Assembly: GCA_000720375.1 (NCBI GenBank)
Contig: JOAA01000050.1
Span: 1 to 48,487 of the forward strand
Length of the DNA stretch: 48,487 nt
Reading direction: 5' to 3'
DNA from: Rhodococcus rhodnii
Lineage (GTDB): Bacteria > Actinomycetota > Actinomycetes > Mycobacteriales > Pseudonocardiaceae
Numbering within the stretch: position 1 is the stretch's first letter; each line of letters begins with the position of its first letter. The notes under the pieces were generated by a model, which had not been told where the DNA came from, did not search any database, and was given only the letters and a program-made list of their open reading frames with translations. This document shows, in pieces, positions 37,011 to 44,846 of this stretch. A program made the position numbers and the translations under genes.

Positions 37011-37494
37011 ATGACCGACGGCGCACCTGGTCCTGAGGCTGATCCAGAGCCCATGGCGAGGTTCGCGACCGATTCTCTGCCCCGTCTGTTGGTCGGCACC
37101 TATGGTGTCGATCAGGACAAGGGTGAACAGATCGGCCGCGACATCATGGCGCGCGCCGAAGCTCTCGCGGCACTCGACGACAGTGATCGTGGAAGCGCAC
37201 CGGGACACCTTGCCATTCGCCGAGCGCGGTCACGGTTACTGGTTTGTACACACCGCCGCACGCCTTGCCTGGCTGTCCTGGCAGCCGGGCGAGGTCGCCT
37301 TGAGCGGCCGCTATGTCAAAGCATGCTGCCTCGGGGTATGGGTGGTTTCCACCTGGCGGGTCGCATATCAGTGTCCTGGCTCGCGGTGCGGCGATCGGTA
37401 CCGGGCCTTCGGAGATGGTCAGGTCCAACTCGCTGGACGCTTGCGGCGGTTGCGCGTTCGCGGTCGCAGCCTGACCTGGTTGTCGACCGGCTGA
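37011..37494 (+). pseudogene. Hypothetical protein, probably frameshifted
   Basis: A frame beginning MTDGAPGPEADPEPMARFAT and continuing IGRDIMARAEALAALDD has actinobacterial codon use up to about 37185. A second frame then takes over with VEAHRDTLPFAERGHGYWFV and LAWLSWQPGEVALSGRY. A one-base indel near 37185 would join them. I do not recognise either half. Two separate small genes are the alternative. Confidence 0.35.
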
Positions 37495-37602
37495 TCTTGC
37501 CGCTGGCCGCAGTCGGTCGGCTTTCCACAATGGAGTCACGATGACTGTGGGCTGAGGCGGATGCGGCGATCCGGCCGAGAGGGATGGACGACTTGAGCAC
37601 GG

Positions 37603-38341
37603 TCACCTGCCTCTCGGGATCGCCGCTGTGTCGGCTTTTCGCTTCTGCCTGGTGAGCGGGAGACCGGGCAGAAGCAACGAGAATCCGCCGGTCGAGCCTG
37701 CCCCGAAGATCATGGTCAGGCCGGCCAGGATGAACGTGGCACTCGTTGTCCGGCCGATGCCTGCAGCTGGAGCTGTTGCGCGGCGACGGTCACCGGTCAT
37801 GTGCCACAGCAGCGCCATCAGCATCTGGCCGCCGTTCATCGACTTGCCCGGCAGCAGGTTCACCACCGAGAGCAGGACGTTGAGGGCGGCTGTCCAGACC
37901 AGGGCGACCGAGAGGACAGCCGGTGTCCCCAGCATTTCGCCTACGAGCGCGATGATGGTCCACAGGCCGCCCAGTGCGAGGTTTGGCCGTCGGGCCTGCA
38001 GCCGAGATGAGGAATTCGGTTCTCGGATCAGGCGAGTCCATGTTGAACTCGGTGACGCCGCCGTAGCCGGAAAGAGTGATGCCTTGCGCCTGGACGTGCT
38101 GTCGTGTGGCTGCGGTGATGTGAGCGAGTTCGTGGGCCACCACTGATGCCAGGATCAGCGCGGCGGTGAGCCAGTAGGCGCAACCGGAGTAGCCTGGTGT
38201 CGACTCGGGCAACGCGGTGACGGTCATGGCCAGCATGACGACACCCGCGAGTAACAAGGCACTCCAGCGCACGTGGACCGGGACGCGCGTACCATCACGC
38301 AGTGCGACGGTCAGGCGGATCGAAGTGTGCACTGTGGACAT
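37603..38341 (-). pseudogene. M50 site-2 protease (Rip3-like), single-base frameshift
   Basis: The first frame gives the N-terminal membrane segments, the zinc motif AHELAH, and SGYGGVTEFNM...FLISAAGPTA. A second frame gives NLALGGLWTIIALVG, then VVNLLPGKSMNGGQML and a C-terminal membrane segment. Removing one T from the TTT at 37982-37984 would restore AGPTANLALGG. The second active-site motif, normally NLLPxxPLDGG, reads KSMNGG, so the metal-ligand Asp is Asn even if the frame is repaired. Intact relatives cut membrane proteins such as anti-sigma factors. This copy is doubly damaged. Confidence 0.82.
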
Positions 38342-38484
38342 GGCTGACCCAACATCTGCTGATAGCGTGCCTGATCGAGATGTCCGGCGAACGGGCTTGT
38401 GGCCAGCTGTCGCTCCGTGTCCTCTGCTTTCTCTGGCTGTGTCGCCAAATTCTTACGCGGTGATCTAGCAGCCTTGAGCCGCGG

Positions 38485-38541
38485 CTAGAGCAGGAAGCCG
38501 ACCAAGGCAAGCAGAACAAGCAGTGGCGCCTGGTACGTCAT
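38485..38541 (-). CDS. Very small hydrophobic peptide ORF
   Basis: An 18-codon ORF, MTYQAPLLVLLALVGFLL, follows a strong ribosome binding site (GGAGGTGAGAG, 5 nt before the ATG). It is long enough to be a single membrane helix. No family is recognised. It could be the start of a decayed gene rather than a real micro-protein. Confidence 0.3.
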   Translation of the reverse strand: MTYQAPLLVLLALVGFLL

Positions 38542-38717
38542 GGTTCTCTCACCTCCGCACTCCAGCGTCCGGCACGTGCGCCGGTTCGATAGGGCCGCAA
38601 TACCCAGGCCGACGGAGGCATTGGTCAGCAGATTCGCGGAAGTTGTTCGCCCAGAAGGACATCGATGCCGTCAGCTGCGGCATCAGGTGGTTATGCGCAA
38701 TGGCCGCCACTCTGGAA

Positions 38718-38921
38718 CTGTCGTGGCACGCGGGCTACTTCGATCTGGCGCCGCTGAACACCGCCGAGGTGCGGCCCGAGCCGGTGGCGGCCGACGTTCT
38801 GCTCGGGCGGGAGCTAGTCGCGGCCTCGCAGCTGATCAAACAACCGGATGTGCTGATGCTGCACCACATGGCGCCCGACGAGACCGAGCCGGGCTCGCTG
38901 GTGCCGAACCTCGACTTCTAG
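38718..38921 (+). pseudogene. GH65 glycoside phosphorylase/hydrolase fragment
   Basis: GYFDLAPLNTAEVRPEPVAA, DVLLGRELVAASQLIKQPDV and LMLHHMAPDE match the GH65 (trehalose/kojibiose phosphorylase) region before the catalytic barrel's end. About 65 codons remain. The frame ends shortly after NLDF. Confidence 0.6.
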
Positions 38922-38988
38922 CTGGGGACGGGAGTTCCGGGCCAGGTTCTGCGCGCACCCAGATCCGGTTCGTGCGCAGTGGCCAGCT

Positions 38989-39105
38989 GGCGAACATGTG
39001 CTTCGAGTGGCCGCCGATGAGCAGGCCGACCTCATCGCATTGGGCTGGTCGCAGCGGCCTCACTCGGGACGGGCGCGGACCGTGCTGGCGCTCAGTCCAA
39101 AGTGA
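38989..39105 (+). pseudogene. Universal stress protein (UspA) C-terminal fragment
   Basis: GEHVLRVAADEQADLIALGW then SQRPHSGRARTVLAL matches the C-terminal end of actinobacterial UspA-like proteins. About 38 codons remain, just outside the left end of the IS21 element. Confidence 0.5.
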
Positions 39106-39120
39106 TCAGAGCTGATCGTT

Positions 39121-39143
39121 GAAAGTGACCATCCCAGGCGACT
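39121..39143 (+). repeat. IS21 left terminal inverted repeat
   Basis: GAAAGTGACCATCCCAGGCG is the start of the element. It matches the complement of 41822-41844. Confidence 0.6.
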
Positions 39144-39168
39144 CGCCGATGGAGATCCATCAGAAGTT

Positions 39169-39227
39169 GGCGGGCCCCTTCCAGGCTCCGGGTGTCGAGG
39201 TCCGGAAGTCGTCGGAAGGGGCCCGCC
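39169..39227 (+). promoter_or_regulatory. Perfect 14-bp inverted repeat covering the istA ribosome binding site
   Basis: GGCGGGCCCCTTCC at 39169-39182 pairs with GGAAGGGGCCCGCC at 39214-39227. The right arm contains the GGAAGGGG just before the istA start at 39231. In read-through transcripts this would hide the ribosome binding site, a protection device known in other IS families. The role is inferred. Confidence 0.6.
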
Positions 39228-39230
39228 TCA

Positions 39231-40611
39231 ATGCTCGCATGGGAGTTGGTTGTGGAAGCACAGGCATTACGGAGTCAGGGTTGGTCGATCAGCGCGATCG
39301 CGCGGCACTTGGGCGTGTCGCGAGTGACGGTGCGCGGTTACCTGTCCGGGCAACGGACCCCGGGCGTGCGTGCTCGGTCGGTGCCGGACCCGTTCGAGGA
39401 GTTCGCCGAGTACTGCCGGCTGCGGCTGGCCGCAGATCCGCATCTGTGGGCGACAACGTTGTTCGACGAACTCGTCGCTTTGGGGTACGCGGGTTCGTAT
39501 CCGACGTTCACCCGCGCGTTGCGTACCCGGGAGTTGCGGCCGGTGTGCCTGGCCTGCAAGCAGGCCAGGGCGGTGGATCGGGCGATCATCGAGCACCCGC
39601 CGGGTGAGGAGACCCAGTGGGATTGGGTGGAACTGCCGGACCCGCCGGTCTCGTGGGGGGTGGGGTGACACGGCGTACGTGCTGGCCGGGGTGCTGCCGG
39701 CGTCGAGCCGGTGGCGGGGTTGGCTGGCTGAGTCCACCGACCAGCCGCATCTGGTCGAGGGCCTGGATGCGGTGGTGCACCGGTTGGGCGGGCTGACCCG
39801 CCGGTGGCGGTTCGACCGGATGAGCACCGTCGCTAACCCGCACAGCGGCCGGTTGCAGGCCTCGTTCGGGCCGGTCGTGTTGCACTACCAGGTGGGCATC
39901 GACCTGTGCCCCGCGTATCACGCGTGGCGCAAGGGCGCGGTGGAGAAGGCCGTGCAGGTGATCACCCAGCGCTGGTGGCGCACGGTGAGAGACGAACTCA
40001 CCCAGGCCCAAGCGCAGGCCGGCTTGGACCGGTTGTGCGTGCGCTTGGACGCGCGCAAGCGGATGACCGACGGTGTGCGCACCACAGTGGGCGCGCTGGC
40101 CGATGTCGAGCCACTGCGCCCGGTCCCGGCGCCGTTCGCCGCGGTGCTTCAGGTGCCGCGCACGGTCACTAATCAGGCCCTCATTTCCTTCCGCGGCAAC
40201 GCGTATTCGGTGCCGCCCGGTCACACCGGGCAGCCGGTGCGGGTGCGGCACCGGCTCGATGACACCACCGTGGAGGTGGTCACCGAGGCCGGTATGACGC
40301 TGGCCCGGCATCGCCGGGAACCGGACGGGATGGGCACGATCGTGCGCGCCGAGGAGCACGTGGCCGCGGTGGAGAAGGTGGTGCTGGCCAACTTCGCCGA
40401 CCGGCCACCCTGTCGCCGCAAACGCCGCCAACCGGCCACAGCCGAGGCGTTGGCCGAGGCCGAGCGGATCCGCCGCGGACGCGGCTCGGTGGTCGGGGAA
40501 CAGGTTGTGCTCGACTTCACCCGCTACGCCGCCGAAACCCGTCCCCTCACCGGCCACGGCGCGCATGAACCCGCCGGTGGCCACGAGCAATCCGGGGGTG
40601 AGGCCCGATGA
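39231..40611 (+). pseudogene. istA: IS21 transposase IstA, frameshifted at a G6 run
   Basis: An N-terminal HTH (SISAIARHLGVSRVTVRGYL) precedes the catalytic core: first Asp in ETQWDWVELPDPP, second in RWRFDRMSTV, Glu in WRKGAVEKAV. The C-terminal domain follows. The frame breaks at GGGGGG (39655-39660), where the upstream frame hits TGA at 39666. Five Gs would give PPVSWGWGDTAYVLAG. All DDE residues are present once joined, so this is either an inactivating mutation, a base-call error, or slippage used to make full-length protein. The total would be about 460 aa. The stop overlaps istB by ATGA. Confidence 0.82.
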
Positions 40612-41423
40612 ACACCACCACCGCGAGCCAGGCGGCCACCTACCAGCGGCTGCGCGCGCACCTGGCGTTTCTCAAGCTGTCGGCCGCAGCGGAGGCCCTG
40701 CCCGGGATCCTGGACGCCGCCCGCGACAAGAAAATGTCCACAGTGGATATTCTGGAGCAGGTACTGGCGGTCGAGGTCGACACCACCACCGCACGGCGAC
40801 TGGCCTCCAGGCTGCGGTTCGCCTGCGTGCCCACCGACGCCACCCTCGATCAGTTCGACTTCACCGTCCAACCCGGGGTGGACGAGAAACTCATCCGCGA
40901 GCTGGCCGCTCTGCGCTTCCTTGACGACGCGGGCAATATTCTGTTTGTCGGGCCGCCGGGCACGGGCAAGACGATGCTGGCCATCGGACTCGCGCGGGCG
41001 GCCGCCCAGGCCGGTCACCGGGTCTACTTCACCACCGCGGACAATCTCGCGAAACGTTGCCGCAGAGCCAATTTCGAGGGCCGGTGGGCCACCTGCATGC
41101 GGTTTTTCTGCGGACCGCGGTTGCTGGTGATCGACGAGTTCGCCTACGCCCGCCACAATCCCGATCCCGACGCCAACACCGCGCTGTTCGAGGTCATTTC
41201 CCGCCGCTACCTCAAATCCTCCACCATCCTCACCAGCCACACCGGAGCGGCCGGGTGGGGCGACCGGCTCAGCGACCCCATGCTGGCCGCCGCACTGCTG
41301 GATCGATTGCTACACAAGGGAATCGTGGTCTCGATCGACGGACCGTCCTACCGGATGCGAGCACGCCGGCAACGCAGCGACGCACTGCGCCGCGCTCTGC
41401 ACGCAGGCGGTGATCATGACTGA
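40608..41423 (+). CDS. istB: IS21 helper ATPase IstB
   Basis: This 271-aa DnaC-like AAA+ protein has Walker A GPPGTGKT (115-122), Walker B LLVIDEF (171-177) and the IstB-type ILTSHTGAAGWG segment. It loads or targets the IstA transposase to DNA. Its ATG overlaps the istA stop and its TGA overlaps the start of the passenger gene. It is intact. Confidence 0.92.
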   Translation: MNTTTASQAATYQRLRAHLAFLKLSAAAEALPGILDAARDKKMSTVDILEQVLAVEVDTTTARRLASRLRFACVPTDATLDQFDFTVQPGVDEKLIRELAALRFLDDAGNILFVGPPGTGKTMLAIGLARAAAQAGHRVYFTTADNLAKRCRRANFEGRWATCMRFFCGPRLLVIDEFAYARHNPDPDANTALFEVISRRYLKSSTILTSHTGAAGWGDRLSDPMLAAALLDRLLHKGIVVSIDGPSYRMRARRQRSDALRRALHAGGDHD

Positions 41424-41808
41424 ACGGCCCTGCGTCGCCTGCGGACAGACGATCACCGTCACCACCCGCAACCCGAACCGACGGTTCTGCTCACCCCGCT
41501 GCCGCGTCGCCGACTGGCACGCCCGCAACGACCGACGGGTACCTCACACAGCCCACGCCGTTCCCCGCACTGGCAACGACATTCCCCACGCCGTTCCGAA
41601 CGACGTTCCGAACCTCATCACCGGCCCAGCCGACGACGTTCCGAACGTCGTTCCCACCGCTATTTCCCTGCCAGACAACGGCATTCCTGCCGCCAATGGC
41701 GTTCAACGCTGCCCGCACTGCCACCGCGAACTCGCCGTCATCGCCGTCATCATCCCCGCCGAAGCCGCCCACATCCCCACACCGGAGGTGATCGCCCACC
41801 ACATATAG
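41416..41808 (+). CDS. IS21 passenger: zinc-ribbon protein with VPN-rich linker
   Basis: This 130-aa protein begins MTERPCVACGQ and continues RRFCSPRCRVADWHARN, a CxxC...CxxxC zinc ribbon. A low-complexity linker of NDVPN/DDVPNVVP units follows, and a second zinc-like CPHCHREL lies near the C-terminus. The ATG lies within the istB end; a GTG 6 nt earlier is also possible. The linker is encoded by repeated GACGTTCCGAAC-type units. Its role in transposition is unknown. IS21 elements normally have only istA and istB, so this third overlapping gene deserves attention. Confidence 0.72.
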   Translation: MTERPCVACGQTITVTTRNPNRRFCSPRCRVADWHARNDRRVPHTAHAVPRTGNDIPHAVPNDVPNLITGPADDVPNVVPTAISLPDNGIPAANGVQRCPHCHRELAVIAVIIPAEAAHIPTPEVIAHHI

Positions 41809-41821
41809 CACTATCCTGCAC

Positions 41822-41844
41822 AGACGCCCAAGGTGGTCACATTC
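41822..41844 (-). repeat. IS21 right terminal inverted repeat
   Basis: Read on the minus strand it begins GAATGTGACCACCTTGGGCG, matching the left repeat. It lies 14 nt after the zinc-ribbon gene. Confidence 0.6.
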
Positions 41845-41995
41845 GATGAGCAACACTGGTTACGTTCAGTAAGCGTCAGCAACCGTGCGCAGTACGCTGC
41901 ACGGGGCCGAAGTACCCGTAATGCCGGTACCACTGGCAAACGGCAGCGGGGGATCGGCCCTCCATGAGAACCGCTCCGGCCGGCGTGCTTGTGCT

Positions 41996-42183
41996 ATGGG
42001 CCAGATTCATGCTGCGCGGCTCGGTTTCGCGGCCGCCTTCGATCCGCCGGAGCCGTGCCCGGACTGCGGAGCAACTGGTCTGACCGCTGTACTGGGTCCG
42101 AAACGCATTTCTGGTGCGAGAAATGCGGCACCTGCTGGCAGATCGAGTTCGGCAGGGTGCGGGTCACCACATCGCAGCGGTAG
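41996..42183 (+). pseudogene. Zinc-ribbon hypothetical protein, frameshifted
   Basis: MGQIHAARLGFAAAFDPPEP with CPDCGATGLTA, and after a shift near 42090 SETHFWCEKCGTCWQIEFGR, together make a CxxC...CxxC zinc ribbon. This resembles small actinobacterial proteins of unknown function. Confidence 0.5.
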
Positions 42184-42205
42184 ATCGCCCGAAGGATGCG
42201 TGGTC

Positions 42206-42576
42206 ATGCGAAAAAGACTGAACGCCCCGCCATGGCTGCCGATGCCGCCACCGGGCTACGGCGGAATTGAGGCCGCGCTGGACAACCTGGCACCTGGCTG
42301 GCGGAACGATGTCAGGACGTGCGGCTGTGCACCGTGGGAGAGTCGAGCTGTCCAGTGCCAAGGGCGAGTCTGTACAAGGCTGCGGTCGAACCGATAGGTG
42401 TGGATGTTTCCGAGACGACTCATCTGCTCGCCGCATACGACGCTCTGTCCGATGCGGACATCGTGCACGATCACACCATGCTCGGCCAGCTCATCGCCGC
42501 GCGACGTGGGCCGACATCCTCGCCTGTCGTGATCAAACATGGGCCACTGCCTGCGGACAGGGATCGTGGACGATGA
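42206..42576 (+). pseudogene. GT4-family glycosyltransferase, N-terminal relic
   Basis: MRKRLNAPPWLPMPPPGYGG with IEAALDNLA, then in another frame RLCTVGESSCPVPRASLY, DVSETTHLLAAYDALSDADI and VHDHTML, match the start of GT4 glycosyltransferases. There is a frameshift near 42305 and the gene ends far too early. The sugar-nucleotide-binding domain is missing. Confidence 0.65.
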
Positions 42577-42711
42577 CAAAGCCGCTTCGGTCGCGGCACG
42601 GCCGCATGCCCCACATTCGTAGCCACTCGTTGATCGTTGCGAAGTGCGCCAGCGGTGTCCTTTGTAGCTTTCTCCGGTCGGCGAGTTCGGTGGCCTGACG
42701 TTGTCTGGAGG

Positions 42712-44846
42712 TCAGGAGGAGGGTCGGCTGGTCGATGTGTGCGGTTCGGGCTGGGATGTGGCTGTTTCGCTGGCCTGGTCGGGGGTGAGTCGGGTGCCGT
42801 GCTGGAAGGCCGCGGTGAACTGCTCGTCCCCCAGTGCGTGGCGGGCGACGTGTTCGCAGTGGTCGTGGGAGGGGGCGAGATATCTCGGGCCGGACGGTGG
42901 CATCCCAGTGGAGCGCCAGACCGTGTGGGCCGCGCCGAGTAGCCGGGCGGCGCGTGCGTGTTGGCCTTCGGCTCCGGTAATCCAGCCCAGCATCTCCAGG
43001 TAGTGCGCGAGAACCCACTGGTCGTCGGACTGTTGCGCGGCCGGGAGGCCTTCCCGGATCAGCCTGCTGGCTGCCTGCTGGTCGCCGGACAACCACCGAC
43101 CGAGGCCGAGCCCCGACAGGCATAGATCCTGGAGGGGTACGCATTACGGGTGTCGCACAGCGCCAGGCACTCTTCGCTAAAGGCGATCGCTCGGTCTGTG
43201 TCGCCGAGTCCCGCAGCGGTCACGGCCAGATAGAGCAACGCGAGCCAGACTCCGGTCGGGTCGTTGAGCGCCTGGTGGAGGGCGAAGGCGTCCTGGAGGA
43301 GCGTGATCGCGTTTGGAAGGTCGTTCTGGTTGAACGCGGCCACACCAAAGCCCAACGTGGTACGCGCGAGAGCGAGTTCGTCCCCCAGCCAGTGTGCCAG
43401 CTCACGAGATTGCTCCAGCAGGGATCGCGCGGTGGCCATGTCGGCTTGCATGAGGGCGAGCCAGCCGTCGACCCCTAGGGCTTTGGCTCGGTGTGTGCTC
43501 GGCTCGGGGTCCAGCTGCAGCGTCTGGTCGAGCCAGTATCGGCCCTCGGTGTGCGTGCAGGAGCGGATCCAGTAGTGCCACAGGGCGGCGGTGATCTCCA
43601 GCCCGACACGCGGCTGGCCGGGTTGGGTCAGGCAGAACGCCAGCGCAATCCGCAGGTTGGCGTGCTCGCGCCGCAGCCGGGTGAACCAGGTCAGCTCGTT
43701 CGGTCCCAACCACTCTTGCTCCGACCGCGTGACAAGGTGACGATAGTGGTCCCGATGCCGGAGGCGCACGGCCGTCAGGTGATGGGAGGAGGCCAGCTGT
43801 TCCTGGCCGTAGTGGCGGATGGCCTCCAGCATCCGGTACCGCGCGAGAGTGTCGGCGTCATCGTGGATTCGGATCAGAACGGACTTGTCCACCAGAGCGG
43901 CTACCAGGTCGAACACGTCTTCCCGGGTGATGCCCTGGCCGCTGCAGACCGCCTCGGCGGCCTCCAGATCGAACTCGCCGGCGAACACCGAGGCCCGCGC
44001 CCACAGTTGCTGCTCCAGTGGCGAGCACAGTGCGAAGCTCCAGTCGATCGCCGCTCGTAACGGCTGCAGGCGGGGGACCGCGATGAGGCTTCCGGTGGTG
44101 AGGAATTCCAGGTAGTCGTCCAGCCTGGTCAGGATCTCGGTCACCGGCATGGCCCGCACCCGTAGCGCCACCAGCTCAATGGCCAGCGGGATGCCGTCCA
44201 GTCGCTGGCAAATCCGCACGACCGTCGCACGGTTGCCGGCATTCAACGCGAATCCGGGCTGGGCGACCGCGGCTCGCTCGGCGAACAGCTGCACCGCCTC
44301 GTGCCGTGCGACAGTGCGCGTCGTCATCGGCTGGTCTGGGTCTGGCACCGACAGCGGCGGTACCTCCAGCAATTGCTCCCCAACGGCGCCCAGGGAATGC
44401 CGACTGGTGGCCAGGACCTGCAGCCCGGGTGCCGCCAGCAGCTCGCTGACCAACATCGCGCACACGTCCACCAGGTGCTCACAGTTGTCCAGTACCAGCA
44501 GCAGCCGTTTGTCCGCCAGGTGGTCGGCCAGCATGCCCACGGTCGGGGCATGGAGTTGATCACGGATGTCCAGGACGTCGGCGAGCGTTTGCGGCAGCAG
44601 GTTGCCGTCGGTGAGCGCGGCTAGTTCGACCAGCCACACCCCGTGCGGGAAGGCCTCACGCACCTGGGCAGCCACCCGTAATGCCAGCCGTGTCTTGCCA
44701 ACCCCGGCGACCCCGGTCAGCGTGAGCAACCGCGCGGTCCGCATCAGCCGCACGGCCCGGACCGTCTCCCGGCGGCGCCCCACAAAACTCGTCACTTCAC
44801 CGGGCAGATTGCCCATCGGCCGACCCGACCTGGCGCGTGCCGTCAT
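42712..44846 (-). pseudogene. NB-ARC/TPR protein lacking an HTH (module 3, gene B), frameshifted
   Basis: The first frame (595 codons) has [14 protein letters not shown], Walker [12 protein letters not shown], Walker [30 protein letters not shown] and RHRDHYRHLV, all gene B marks. It then leaves the family near 43115 after CDTRNAYPSR. The other frame continues with LSGLGLGRWLSGDQQAASRL and [16 protein letters not shown] to a stop at 42712 with no HTH. One indel therefore separates about 80% of the protein from its C-terminal TPRs. Whether the truncated form works is unknown. Its start overlaps the gene A stop as ATGA, with GGGGGAGG upstream. Confidence 0.82.

Larger units (their letters stand above)
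39121..41844 (+). mobile_element. IS21-family insertion sequence with a passenger gene
   Basis: The element has imperfect terminal inverted repeats (39121-39143 and 41822-41844, about 17 of 23 matching), istA with a frameshift, istB, and a third gene for a zinc-ribbon protein. All three genes are joined by ATGA or near-ATGA overlaps. I could not identify a clear target-site duplication; the ends are inferred from the repeat match. Confidence 0.75.

Noticed and set aside
39586..40590. A 334-codon minus-strand open frame
   Set aside because: Antisense to istA; no motif, while the plus strand carries the DDE residues.
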